DNA of 64,000 bases from Pedobacter frigiditerrae (GCF_032678705.1 NZ_JAVTSS010000002.1:620001-684000); one strand, 5' to 3'; numbered from the stretch's first letter, positions 26,842 to 35,298 are shown. Program-made: numbers and translations. Notes: generated by a model from the letters alone, not told the origin.

Positions 26842-27159
26842 CTATTGTAATAACTTTATCTCTCCAATATCTGTTGTTGCGCTATCTGTGACTGCTACAT
26901 TTTCTACCGAAGTATCTTTATAAGGTGCATTTGCTTTTACCCAAACGGTATATGTTCCCTTTTTTACTTTACTAAATACAAAAGCTCCATTACTTATGGT
27001 ACTCCTTAAAGTATCTGTTCCTGCAACCGCAACAACTTCCTTAGCACCTTCTGCAGGTGTAACTTTCCCTTGTATGCCACCTTCTTTAATTGAGCCAAAT
27101 GCAAACAATCCTAACGATAAGCCTGCAACAGCCAAAATTCCTAAACTCGCTCTTTTCAT
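26842..27159 (-). CDS. Small secreted protein with a carboxypeptidase-regulatory-like fold
   Basis: A 105-residue protein with a signal peptide (MKRASLGILAVAGLSLGLFA) followed by one beta-sandwich-like domain. IQGKVTPAEGAKEVVAV near residue 29 and FVFSKVKKGTYTVWVKA (about 61-77) are the pattern of CarboxypepD_reg-like or DUF4198-type domains. It probably resides in the periplasm or at the surface; its function is not recognisable. It is a single-gene unit with its own terminator. Confidence 0.7.
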   Translation of the reverse strand: MKRASLGILAVAGLSLGLFAFGSIKEGGIQGKVTPAEGAKEVVAVAGTDTLRSTISNGAFVFSKVKKGTYTVWVKANAPYKDTSVENVAVTDSATTDIGEIKLLQ

Positions 27160-27344
27160 GATGTAAATTTTTAGTTTAACTTCTATTAATTAAGCGTAAT
27201 TCTTTTCCATCCGTATAGTATTTAATAGGCAGTGATGTACAAAATTAAACACAGTATTAAAAAAATTGTTTTTGTTGAAGTTATTTTTTAAGAATCAAGA
27301 CAGAACATAAAAAACTTTTTAGACTATTTATTTGTTATGGTCTT

Positions 27345-27866
27345 ATGAAAAAATTAATTCTATCATTTGTTGTGATTTCCAGCATTATTGCAGGATGTGC
27401 AACAGTACAGTCAATCATTAAATCTACCTTCCCCTATACTTCGAGTTTGATTATCCCTGCAAGCTCAAAAATAAATACAACATTAAGCGCTACAAGCTCG
27501 GCAAGCAGTTTTGACCAAATCTTTGGTAATCAAAATGGCACCAATTATATTAAGGAAGTAAGGGTTGCATCAGTTAGGTTAGATGCAAGTAATCCAACAA
27601 ATCAGAACCTAGGTGTTTTTAAATCCGTAAAAATATTTTTAGTTAATGGCGCTGGGGCAGAAGTCATGGTTGCGTCAAGAAATGATGTCTCTGAAAATAT
27701 TGGCAACAATCTTGTACTAGATGTAGATAACTCACGTTTTGTAGATGAATATGTGAAAGGGAATAACTTGAGAGTGAGAATGGAATATACTTTAAGAAGT
27801 ACTTTATCAAGTGATGTGAGTGTAAGGGCGGCAATTAATTTTAATTCGACGCCGAATACTAATTAG
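27345..27866 (+). CDS. Hypothetical lipoprotein
   Basis: A 173-residue secreted lipoprotein: signal KKLILSFVVISSIIAGC with the lipobox Cys at about residue 18. The mature part is Ser/Asn/Thr-rich and beta-rich, with a conserved-looking centre (SVRLDASNPTNQNLGVFKSV). It resembles late-embryogenesis-type beta domains only in general shape; I do not recognise a family. It is followed by two hairpins, and the PnuC gene lies 150 bp downstream. Confidence 0.65.
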   Translation: MKKLILSFVVISSIIAGCATVQSIIKSTFPYTSSLIIPASSKINTTLSATSSASSFDQIFGNQNGTNYIKEVRVASVRLDASNPTNQNLGVFKSVKIFLVNGAGAEVMVASRNDVSENIGNNLVLDVDNSRFVDEYVKGNNLRVRMEYTLRSTLSSDVSVRAAINFNSTPNTN

Positions 27867-27924
27867 ATTAAAAATTTCCTCAACAAGTTTGAGGATTCTT
27901 CATAAATAGTTTGTTTGGTTTATT

Positions 27925-27958
27925 GTCCGGTAGGCGTTGTTTCCTATCGGACTTTTTT
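27925..27958 (+). terminator. Intrinsic terminator before the PnuC gene
   Basis: GTCCGGTAGG pairs with CCTATCGGAC (one G-T pair) and is followed by TTTTTT. A smaller hairpin (TCCTCAA / TTGAGGA) precedes it at about 27877-27895. Together they end the lipoprotein transcript. Confidence 0.75.
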
Positions 27959-28019
27959 GATTAAGAGATTTTGTCAGTCCTAAATCTTACTTCTCAATAC
28001 TCACTTCTATTTTATACTT

Positions 28020-28649
28020 TTGAACATGTTATTACTTGCAAGCGGATTTAGCGAAAGCATAAAGCAGTTTCTTTTTGGAACTGGTTGGCTAGAATGGTGT
28101 GGCGTATTCACGGGAATACTGTGTGTATGGTTAGCTGCAAAAAACAATATTTGGAACTGGCCAATTGCTTGCATTAGCGTAATTATCTATGTTTTCATAT
28201 TTTTTGAGGGAAGGCTGTATGCTGATGCAGGTTTACAGATTTATTTCCTGGTTACTAATATTTATGGCTGGTATTATTGGAGCAAGCAAAAAGAAAACCC
28301 AGCATTGGAGCGTCCAATTATAAACATTACTAAGGAAGAAATTATCCTCTCAATTATAGGAGTAATAGTATTTACCCTGGCACTTGGCTTTACCCTATTC
28401 CATAAAACCAATGCTTCATTTCCTTTTATTGATAGTTTTTGTACTGCTTGTAGTCTAATTGCACAAGTATTTTTGGCTAGGCGTGTTATACAAAATTGGT
28501 TAATCTGGATTTTTGTGGATATAATTTATGTAAGTGTATATTTTTCCAAAGACTTATATGCAACAGGGTTGATGTACGCCCTATACATCGGCATTGCCAC
28601 AATGGGTTATTTAGATTGGAGAAAAATTTATCGTGAACAAAACAATTAA
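28020..28649 (+). CDS. pnuC: PnuC-family vitamin transporter (nicotinamide riboside or thiamine)
   Basis: A 209-residue inner-membrane protein with about seven hydrophobic segments. It carries the family blocks NIWNWPIACISVIIYVFIFF (about 42-61) and VTNIYGWYYWSKQ (aromatic cluster, about 77-89), and ends with NWLIWIFVDIIYVSVYFSKD. PnuC carriers bring nicotinamide riboside into the cell, trapped by a kinase; close relatives (PnuT) carry thiamine. Here it overlaps a NadR-like kinase gene by 17 bp and lies just before a TPP riboswitch, so thiamine is a real alternative. The start is TTG at 28020, or ATG at 28026. Confidence 0.88.
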   Translation: MNMLLLASGFSESIKQFLFGTGWLEWCGVFTGILCVWLAAKNNIWNWPIACISVIIYVFIFFEGRLYADAGLQIYFLVTNIYGWYYWSKQKENPALERPIINITKEEIILSIIGVIVFTLALGFTLFHKTNASFPFIDSFCTACSLIAQVFLARRVIQNWLIWIFVDIIYVSVYFSKDLYATGLMYALYIGIATMGYLDWRKIYREQNN

Positions 28650-29160
28650 GAAAATAGCCATTGTTGGCCCTGAAAGCACTGGCAAATCTACCATATCCAT
28701 CGCCTTGGCAAAACATTACAATGTGCCTTGGGTACCAGAATATGCTCGTTATTACTGTTCTGCTTTAACTAACGATTGCACTTTACAGGATGAGGTTAAT
28801 ATGTTTCACGGGCAAGTTGCTTTAGAAGAATCTATTTTGGCAACGGCCGCAACAGGATTCATTATCTGCGATACAACCTTTGCAACCGTAAAAATCTGGA
28901 GCGATGAATTTTTTGGAGAAACACCACAGGTTGTTTTAGATGGTTTGACAAATCGCCCGTATGATTTTTATCTTTTATTAGATATTGATTTACCTTGGCA
29001 GGATGACCCACTAAGAGATTTTCCGCATAAGCGTGAATATTTTATGGAAGTTTGGCATAAAGAATTAAAAGCATTAAACGCAAATTATAAAGTAATTGGA
29101 GGTATTGAAACTCGCTTACAAAATGCGATTGATGCTATTGATGGGTTTTTAAAGAAATAA
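28633..29160 (+). CDS. NadR-like ATP-binding kinase (ribosylnicotinamide-kinase type)
   Basis: A 175-residue P-loop kinase: IVGPESTGKSTISIALA (about 9-25) is the Walker A region in the exact form seen in NadR kinase domains, with VPEYARYY following and LLDIDLPWQDDPLRDFPHKR (about 115-134) as lid and substrate block. It starts with GTG at 28633 inside the end of pnuC, so the two are translationally coupled. The pair would import and phosphorylate a vitamin nucleoside. The substrate is nicotinamide riboside by homology, but the neighbouring thiamine riboswitch locus leaves thiamine or another precursor possible. Confidence 0.85.
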   Translation: MNKTIKKIAIVGPESTGKSTISIALAKHYNVPWVPEYARYYCSALTNDCTLQDEVNMFHGQVALEESILATAATGFIICDTTFATVKIWSDEFFGETPQVVLDGLTNRPYDFYLLLDIDLPWQDDPLRDFPHKREYFMEVWHKELKALNANYKVIGGIETRLQNAIDAIDGFLKK

Positions 29161-29176
29161 ATTTTCCCGCTGATTT

Positions 29177-29273
29177 AGGGATTTCGCATATCGACACTTC
29201 CTGCTGAATTTATTTCAGCACCTGTCCTGCAAAAAAAGACCCTGAAATAAATTCAGGGTGACGTCTTTGTTGC
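29177..29273. repeat. Intergenic inverted-repeat element
   Basis: CTGAATTTATTTCAG followed about 30 bp later by CCCTGAAATAAATTCAGGG gives self-complementary pieces that can also pair with each other. The flanks TGTC and GTGACGTC belong to a repeat family very common in Bacteroidetes genomes. It separates the kinase gene from the riboswitch promoter and may act as a terminator. Confidence 0.6.
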
Positions 29274-29313
29274 GTTTTTCAAAATCAATTTTTTAATCTC
29301 AATCATTTTACAT

Positions 29314-29321
29314 TACATTTG
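29314..29321 (+). promoter_or_regulatory. Probable -7 box for the riboswitch transcript
   Basis: TACATTTG matches TAnnTTTG and ends about 11 bp before the first riboswitch bases, placing the transcription start just before the aptamer, as expected. Confidence 0.6.
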
Positions 29322-29332
29322 CACCATCAATA

Positions 29333-29495
29333 AGGGGTGCCTTGTTTTGTAAAAAACACAAATAAAGGCTGAGAACATACCCATTTTAGATGGAAGAGGG
29401 AAAATGTAAGATGGAAAGGGAAACCTTCAGCCTTTTTACCTTCAACCTTCAACCTCTAAATGCACCTGATCCAGGTAATGCTGGCGTAGGGATGG
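29333..29495 (+). ncRNA. TPP riboswitch (THI element) with an enlarged P3-side arm
   Basis: All conserved THI-box parts are present in order: GGGGTGCC (about 29334), AAGGCTGAGA (about 29366), ACCC (about 29379), then ACCTGATCCAGGTAATGCTG (29464-29483) and GCGTAGGGA. Thiamine pyrophosphate binding would repress the genes behind it. The arm between ACCC and CTGATC is unusually long, about 80 nt: CATTTTAGA (29382) pairs with TCTAAATG (29456), and the inside is filled with GGAAGAGGG- and CCTTCAACC-type sequence. The downstream receptor starts 70 bp after the aptamer. The expression platform is not clear; no strong terminator is seen, so control may be at translation. Confidence 0.92.
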
Positions 29496-29565
29496 TTTAT
29501 GGAGTTTAACTAAAGTCGGGAGTACCCCTACTGTCGGCAGGTTTAACTAAAACAAAAAATACAAA

Positions 29566-31947
29566 TTGAAAAATTTAAGATTATTGGCATTGCTTGCCAT
29601 GCTGTTGCCTTGTGTTGCAATGGCCCAAATTACTGTTAACGGAAAAGTAACCGACAACAATCAGAAATCATTAGATGGAGCAACAATCAAGTTAAAAAAC
29701 AAAGCTACAACGATTATCAGTGACAAAAATGGAGACTACACATTAAACCTTGCGCAAGGTAAATACACCTTTAGCGTGAGTTATTTAGGGTACCAAACGC
29801 AAGAAAAAACTGTCGATTTAAGCTCCAATACCACCATTAATTTTAGCTTATCTGCACAGAGTTTTGTCGGCGACGAAGTTGTGGTAAGTGCAACAAGAGC
29901 CTCAAAAAACACCGCTACTACTTATAAAAACCTCGACAAGGCTGCTTTAGAAAAAAATAATCTTGGTCAAGACCTTCCCTATTTATTAAATCAAACTCCT
30001 TCTGTTGTTGTAAGTTCTGATGCTGGAGCAGGTATCGGCTATACAGGTATAAGAATTAGAGGTAGTGATGCAACTAGAATCAATGTAACTGTAAATGGCA
30101 TACCTTTAAATGACGCAGAGAGCCAAGGCAGCTATTTTATCAACTTACCAGATTTGGCTTCTTCTGTAGACAATATTCAAATTCAACGCGGTGTTGGTAC
30201 ATCAACAAATGGTGCTGGTGCGTTTGGTGCCAGTTTAAATATACAAACCACCACCAGAAGAGATTCGGCCTATGCAGAAGTAAACAGTACTTATGGCTCT
30301 TATGAAACTTGGAAAAACACGGTCAATGTTGGTTCTGGCTTGATCAATAATAAATTTAGTTTTGACGGTCGCCTGTCAAGAATTAAGTCTGATGGTTATG
30401 TGGATAGGGCATCATCAAATTTGAAATCGTTTTTTGTTTCTGGTGCGTATTATGGCAAAAAAGATATTCTTCGTGCCAACGTATTTAGTGGTGCCGAAAA
30501 AACTTATCAGGCATGGAATGGTATTTCAGAAGTGCTATTAGTTACTGATAGAAAACATAATGATTTTACTTATGATAACCAAACCGATAACTACCAACAA
30601 GACCATTATCAGTTATTTTACACTCGTAATTTAAGCAATAAGCTCGTAGCGAATGCGGCCCTACATTATACCTATGGAAGAGGATACTACGAAGAATTTA
30701 AAGATAATCGCACATTAGCAGACTATAACATTGCACCAGTTGTAATTGGTGGCACTACAATTACCGAGTCTGATTTAGTAAGGAGATTATGGCTTGATAA
30801 CGATTTTTATGGCGTTACCTATTCCTTAAACTACACACCAAAAACCAATCTAAACTTTATTTTAGGTGGAGCTTATAATGAATATGATGGAAAACACTTT
30901 GACGAAGTGATTTGGGCTAAGTATGCAAATTACGATGCAAGTGGTTCAATGAGACATAGATATAACGACAATGATGCTTTTAAAACAGACTTTAACATTT
31001 TTGGAAGAGCAAATTATCAGCTAGATAAATTTAATATTTTTGCGGACCTTCAGTATCGCCATGTTTACTATTCTTATTTCGGTAAGGATTTGGCAGGCAA
31101 TCCTGCACAACAAAATGCGACTTTAGATTTCTTTAATCCAAAAGCTGGTTTAACTTATAATATTAACGAAAAAAGTAATGTTTATGCTTCTGTAGCAGTA
31201 GGAAACAAAGAGCCAAACAGAAGAGACTTTACTGATTCTAATATAAACAGCAGACCAAAATCAGAAAATTTAACTGATATTGAAGCTGGTTATAGAACAC
31301 AATTTAACAACCTTTCATTTGGGATTAATGGTTATGCCATGCTTTATAAAGACCAGTTGATTAACACAGGTAAATTAAATGATGTTGGCGGACAAACTAG
31401 ACAAAATGTGCCAGACAGTTACAGGTTAGGTATTGAATTTGATGGTCGTTGGCAAATTGTTAAAGACCTATATTGGGCTGCAACAGCTACATTAAGTCGT
31501 AATAAAATAAAAGAATTTAACGAGTACATTTATGATGAAGACCCTGCTGCATTAATTCCAACTGTAATTAACACTTATAAAAAAACCAATATATCTTTCT
31601 CTCCATCGGTAATTGCATCAAGTGAAATTGGTTATAATCTAATTAAAAATGGCCAAATCGCTTTCATCAGCAAATATGTTGGCAAGCAAAATTTAGATAA
31701 TACTTCTGCAAATAGTCGCACATTATCTAGCTTTTTTGTGAATGATATTCGCCTGAGCTACAATACTGCTTTTGCAGGTGTAAAAAATGTTGGCTTAACT
31801 TTATTGGTAAATAACGTGTTTAGCACACTTTATGAAAATAATGGAGGTTCTTACAGTTATCTTTACGGCGGAGTTTTAGATCGTGGCAATTACTATTATC
31901 CGCAAGCAACACGTAACTTTTTATTGAGCTTGAACGTTAAGTTTTAG
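29566..31947 (+). CDS. TonB-dependent receptor, probably for thiamine or a thiamine precursor
   Basis: An outer-membrane transporter of 793 residues. The signal peptide (KNLRLLALLAMLLPCVAMAQ) is followed by a CarboxypepD_reg-like domain (about 22-100), a plug (VVVSATRASKNTATT, then GIRIRGSDATRINVTVNGIP, about 165-184) and a long barrel ending in NFLLSLNVKF. The start is TTG at 29566; the protein would otherwise lack its signal. The gene is directly behind a TPP riboswitch, so thiamine, its phosphate or a precursor is the likely cargo (known for OMR1-type receptors in Bacteroidetes). The ThiE-like gene follows on the same strand. Confidence 0.9.
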   Translation: MKNLRLLALLAMLLPCVAMAQITVNGKVTDNNQKSLDGATIKLKNKATTIISDKNGDYTLNLAQGKYTFSVSYLGYQTQEKTVDLSSNTTINFSLSAQSFVGDEVVVSATRASKNTATTYKNLDKAALEKNNLGQDLPYLLNQTPSVVVSSDAGAGIGYTGIRIRGSDATRINVTVNGIPLNDAESQGSYFINLPDLASSVDNIQIQRGVGTSTNGAGAFGASLNIQTTTRRDSAYAEVNSTYGSYETWKNTVNVGSGLINNKFSFDGRLSRIKSDGYVDRASSNLKSFFVSGAYYGKKDILRANVFSGAEKTYQAWNGISEVLLVTDRKHNDFTYDNQTDNYQQDHYQLFYTRNLSNKLVANAALHYTYGRGYYEEFKDNRTLADYNIAPVVIGGTTITESDLVRRLWLDNDFYGVTYSLNYTPKTNLNFILGGAYNEYDGKHFDEVIWAKYANYDASGSMRHRYNDNDAFKTDFNIFGRANYQLDKFNIFADLQYRHVYYSYFGKDLAGNPAQQNATLDFFNPKAGLTYNINEKSNVYASVAVGNKEPNRRDFTDSNINSRPKSENLTDIEAGYRTQFNNLSFGINGYAMLYKDQLINTGKLNDVGGQTRQNVPDSYRLGIEFDGRWQIVKDLYWAATATLSRNKIKEFNEYIYDEDPAALIPTVINTYKKTNISFSPSVIASSEIGYNLIKNGQIAFISKYVGKQNLDNTSANSRTLSSFFVNDIRLSYNTAFAGVKNVGLTLLVNNVFSTLYENNGGSYSYLYGGVLDRGNYYYPQATRNFLLSLNVKF

Positions 31948-31990
31948 AAAGACAAAAGACCATAGCAGAAAGACTAAAGAACATTAAATT

Positions 31991-32058
31991 CGTCATTGTG
32001 AGCTTTGCAAAGCAATCTATCTTGCAGGAAAGATTGCTTAACTATCTTCGCAATGACG
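31991..32058. repeat. Intergenic inverted repeat between the receptor and ThiE-like genes
   Basis: The left arm CGTCATTGTGAG...AAGCAATCT and the right arm AGATTGCTT...CGCAATGACG form a long imperfect hairpin, of a type (CGTCATTGCGAGG) widely scattered in Bacteroidetes. It lies inside the probable receptor-thiE transcript and could lower expression of the second gene or protect the receptor mRNA 3' end. Confidence 0.7.
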
Positions 32059-32109
32059 ATTTATTTTAAATCGGTGTAATCAAATTTAATCCTTTAAAAA
32101 TCTTCTTCA

Positions 32110-32742
32110 ATGAAAAAATACATCGAAAAATTACACTTCATCACAAATGATATTCAACAAAGCTCACACATAGAGCAAGCACAAGTAGCTTGTGAGGCTG
32201 GGGCAAAATGGATTCAATATCGCTGTTTAAGCAAAGCTGATGATGAACTTTTAGCCGATATTAATGCCATAGCAGAAATTTGTGATGATTGGGGAGTAAC
32301 CTTAATCGTAACCAATCATATTCACTTAAAAGGCAAAGCCGATATACAGGGTTTTCATATAGAAGATATGAGGGCTAACTTCATCGCACTGCGTAAACAA
32401 ATTGGAGAAGAGTTTACTTTAGGAGGTTCTGCTAACACGGTAGAAGATTTAATTCGATTATCAAAAGAAGGTGCAGATTATGCTGGTTTTGGTCCATTTA
32501 AAGTTACCACCACAAAGCCTAATGACTATCCGTTACTTGGCAAAGAAGGTTATGCTGATGCGATGGAAAAATTGAAGGCTAAAGATATCGATTTACCGAT
32601 TTTAGCAGTTGGTGGAGTTACTTTGGCAGATATTCCTCAGCTTCTAGAAACTGGCATTTATGGTATTGCGGCATCATCAGCAATAAATCAAGCTGAAAAT
32701 ATGTACGAGGCATATTTAGATTTTTATAAAGCTGTGATTTAA
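32110..32742 (+). CDS. Thiamine-phosphate-synthase (ThiE/TenI) family protein, divergent active site
   Basis: A 210-residue TIM-barrel protein of the ThiE/TenI family. The well-kept parts are DYAGFGPFKVTTTKPN (the family GP-x3-T-x-TK region, about 140-155) and PILAVGGVTLADIPQLL near residue 170. Other usual ThiE positions differ: the early QLREK motif is here QYRCL (36-40), the IND motif is VTNH (about 71), and the SxHxxxE motif reads SANTVED, without His. It may be a true ThiE, a TenI-like tautomerase or a changed relative. It follows the TPP-riboswitch receptor gene, which ties it to thiamine metabolism or salvage. No thiD or thiM is nearby. Confidence 0.82.
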   Translation: MKKYIEKLHFITNDIQQSSHIEQAQVACEAGAKWIQYRCLSKADDELLADINAIAEICDDWGVTLIVTNHIHLKGKADIQGFHIEDMRANFIALRKQIGEEFTLGGSANTVEDLIRLSKEGADYAGFGPFKVTTTKPNDYPLLGKEGYADAMEKLKAKDIDLPILAVGGVTLADIPQLLETGIYGIAASSAINQAENMYEAYLDFYKAVI

Positions 32743-32747
32743 AATAT

Positions 32748-32770
32748 AAAACCTCGTAGGTTTATTCCTA
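32748..32770 (+). terminator. Weak terminator-like hairpin after the ThiE-like gene
   Basis: TAAAACCT, loop CGT, AGGTTTA, followed by TTCC. The stem is short and A/T-rich and only 6 bp after the stop. Confidence 0.4.
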
Positions 32771-32780
32771 GATTTACTAT

Positions 32781-33422
32781 ATGGTTTATTTCATTAGTGG
32801 TTTAGGTGCCGACGAAAGGGTGTTTCAGTTTCTTGATTTATCCGAAATTGAACATCAATTTATTAAATGGAATGAACCTAGAAAAAACGAAAGCTTATCA
32901 AATTATTGCACAGAACTCGCTGAACAAATTGACAAAACTAAGGAAGTAATTTTAATAGGCATTTCTTTCGGAGGAATTATCGCTCAAGAAATTTCGAAAA
33001 TCGTTACTTGTAAAAAAGTAATTATCATATCAAGTGTAAAATCTAATAGTGAATTTAGTTGGCAGCTCAAGCTAGCTAGTCGACTACAAATCCATAAAAT
33101 TGCTCCACTCTGGTTTTTAACATTAAGTAATAAACTAACAGCCAATTATTATTTTGGAATTGAAAGCAAGTTAGAATCTAAATTGCTTCATCAAATAATT
33201 AAGGATACCAATCCCACATTTTTAGTTTGGGCAATCAATCAAATAATGAATTGGAAGAACGAAAAGTATCCAGAAAATTTAATTCATATCCACGGAACAT
33301 CCGATAAAATATTCCCTATAAAAAATATTCAAAATGCAATAGAAATACCAAATGGAGGTCATTTTATGATTGTAAATAAAGCTTCTCAAATAGAACAACT
33401 TATATTTGATATCATTAAATAA
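32781..33422 (+). CDS. Alpha/beta hydrolase
   Basis: A 213-residue single-domain alpha/beta hydrolase. The nucleophile elbow is LIGISFGGIIAQE (GxSxG, about 58-64). The acid is probably the Asp in IHGTSDKIFP (about 176) and the His lies in GGHFMIVNK (about 197). MVYFISGLGADERVF at the start is the oxyanion region. There is no lid domain. The substrate is unknown. The truncated-hemoglobin gene begins at its stop and an MFS gene follows, so the three form a likely operon. Confidence 0.8.
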   Translation: MVYFISGLGADERVFQFLDLSEIEHQFIKWNEPRKNESLSNYCTELAEQIDKTKEVILIGISFGGIIAQEISKIVTCKKVIIISSVKSNSEFSWQLKLASRLQIHKIAPLWFLTLSNKLTANYYFGIESKLESKLLHQIIKDTNPTFLVWAINQIMNWKNEKYPENLIHIHGTSDKIFPIKNIQNAIEIPNGGHFMIVNKASQIEQLIFDIIK

Positions 33423-33426
33423 CACT

Positions 33427-33825
33427 ATGGAAACCAAACAAACAGATATTCTCAATATAGATGATGTTAAATTATTGGTAAATGACTTTTATGAAAAAGT
33501 TCGAGATAATGAATTGTTATCACCTATTTTTAATGGCGTTATTAAAGATAACTGGCCTGCACATTTAGAGAGAATGTATGGTTTTTGGCAAACTTTACTA
33601 TTGGATGTCCCAGCCTATAGTGGAACTCCATTTTTAAAACACGCCAAGCTTCCAATAGAGAAGGAACATTTTGATGCTTGGATTGGTTTATTTAATGAAA
33701 CCGTTGATGAACATTTTACAGGCGAAAAAGCTAGTGAAGCCAAATGGAGAGCTGCAAGAATGAGTGAGATGTTTCAATATAAATTGGATTATTACAAAAA
33801 CAATCCTGCGCAACCACTAATATAA
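33427..33825 (+). CDS. Group III truncated hemoglobin
   Basis: A heme protein of 132 residues thought to bind O2 or NO or to protect against nitrosative stress. Family marks are FYEKVRDNELLSPIFN (about 22-37), FWQTLLLDVPAYSG and, near residue 77-90, a candidate proximal His in LPIEKEHFDAW. An upstream in-frame TTG at 33406 would extend it into the hydrolase stop region, so I take the ATG at 33427. The MFS gene follows after 6 bp. Confidence 0.88.
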   Translation: METKQTDILNIDDVKLLVNDFYEKVRDNELLSPIFNGVIKDNWPAHLERMYGFWQTLLLDVPAYSGTPFLKHAKLPIEKEHFDAWIGLFNETVDEHFTGEKASEAKWRAARMSEMFQYKLDYYKNNPAQPLI

Positions 33826-33831
33826 TTTGCC

Positions 33832-35124
33832 TTGGAAGAACCATCAGTCATAGTAGAAAAAAAAGACCCTTTTGCTTCTTTACGTTACCGAGAATTTCGT
33901 TCTTATTTAGGAATGCGCTTCTTCTTTACGTTTGCTTACCAAATGCAAGCCATTATCATTGGCGCTCACATTTATCATTTAACTAGAGACCCACTTGCCC
34001 TTGCTTTTATTGGGCTTTCTGAAGCAATACCAGCAATCTCAATTGCATTATATGGAGGTTATTTAGCAGACAAATTAGAAAAAAAAGGTTTGCTCCTTAA
34101 AATCTTCTCGGCGGTTTTGTTAGCATCTATCGTTATGCTTTTGGTAACAAGTCATAGAATGAGTTCCTACATTCCTTCAAGTTATATTGTTCCTATCATG
34201 TACGGAATGATTTTTTGTGTTGGTTTGGCAAGAGGTTTATTTGGTCCAGCGACTTTTTCTTTAATGGCTTCTATTTTACCTAAAAAGCTCTATCCAAATG
34301 CAAGTACTTGGAGTAGTTCGTTCTGGCAAATGGCTTCTATTTTAGGTCCAGCAGCAGGCGGTTTAATTTATGCAGGCTTTGGGATATCCATTTCTTACAT
34401 TATAATTATTGCTTTTATCATTTTGGCAATCATTTGCATTTTGTTTTTAAAAGTGCATCCTCCAACATTTATCCCTAAAGAAAGTATTGCAAAGAGCTTA
34501 CAAGAAGGTATTCAGTTTGTATTTAAAAGTAAAATGATGTTAGGTGCAATGAGCCTGGATTTGTTCTCTGTATTTTTTGGTGGTGCTGTTGCCTTATTGC
34601 CAATCTTTGCATACGATATACTTCATGTAGGTTCAGAAGGATTAGGCTTCATGAGAGCTGCAGCATCATTAGGTTCTGTGTTAACCATGCTAGTGATGAC
34701 TAGATTTTCACCTATGAACAGACCTTGGAGAAATTTACTAATTGCGGTTACAGGCTTTGCTATTAGTATTATCTGTTATGGCTTATCAACCAGTTTCTAC
34801 CTTACTTTATTCTTCTTATTCTGCGAAGGAGCATTTGATAGTGTGAGTGTAATCATCCGTTCTACCATTATGCAACTGCTTACGCCAGACCAAATGAGGG
34901 GCCGTGTTTCTGCAGTAAATAGTATGTTTATTGGCTCATCTAATGAGATTGGGGCATTTGAATCTGGTTTAACAGCAAAACTGATGCGCACTGTTCCTGC
35001 TGTAGTTTTTGGAGGAAGTATGACGTTGGGTATCGCAGCAATTACCTATTTCAAAACTAAAAGTCTGTTACCATTAACCTTAAACGATATTAAGCCTGCC
35101 GATAAAATTGAAGACCAGATCTAG
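33832..35124 (+). CDS. MFS transporter
   Basis: A 430-residue major-facilitator protein with about 11-12 hydrophobic segments, close to the MFS_3/EntS type. ALYGGYLADKLEKKG (about 72-86) is the loop 2-3 signature, and LTPDQMRGRVSAVNSMF (about 352-368) marks the second half, typical of exporters. The start is TTG at 33832, 6 bp after the hemoglobin stop; no better in-frame start is seen before the conserved FASLRYREFRSYLG. The substrate cannot be told from sequence. Confidence 0.85.
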   Translation: MEEPSVIVEKKDPFASLRYREFRSYLGMRFFFTFAYQMQAIIIGAHIYHLTRDPLALAFIGLSEAIPAISIALYGGYLADKLEKKGLLLKIFSAVLLASIVMLLVTSHRMSSYIPSSYIVPIMYGMIFCVGLARGLFGPATFSLMASILPKKLYPNASTWSSSFWQMASILGPAAGGLIYAGFGISISYIIIIAFIILAIICILFLKVHPPTFIPKESIAKSLQEGIQFVFKSKMMLGAMSLDLFSVFFGGAVALLPIFAYDILHVGSEGLGFMRAAASLGSVLTMLVMTRFSPMNRPWRNLLIAVTGFAISIICYGLSTSFYLTLFFLFCEGAFDSVSVIIRSTIMQLLTPDQMRGRVSAVNSMFIGSSNEIGAFESGLTAKLMRTVPAVVFGGSMTLGIAAITYFKTKSLLPLTLNDIKPADKIEDQI

Positions 35125-35177
35125 CTTAATCAAAGTTTTAGTTTAGGGAAAAGCAATATCAGTTTTCCAATTAAAGT

Positions 35178-35241
35178 TAGTCTGGCTTTCCATTATATCT
35201 TTTCGCGAAGGGCTCAAAGTATGTCATTCCAATCCAGTTTA
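35178..35241 (+). repeat. Modular intergenic repeat, copy B
   Basis: TAGTCTGGCTTTCC, then ATATCTTTT, a 12-bp insert, CAAAGTATGTC and CAATCCAGTTTA. The outer parts recur at 46054-46115 (same strand) and, in reverse, near 23393-23476 and 57710-57789. Confidence 0.65.
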
Positions 35242-35298
35242 AAAACTTAGGTTATTGCTACTATTTAAGTATTAATCGGATAAAATAAAAGTCCAGAT

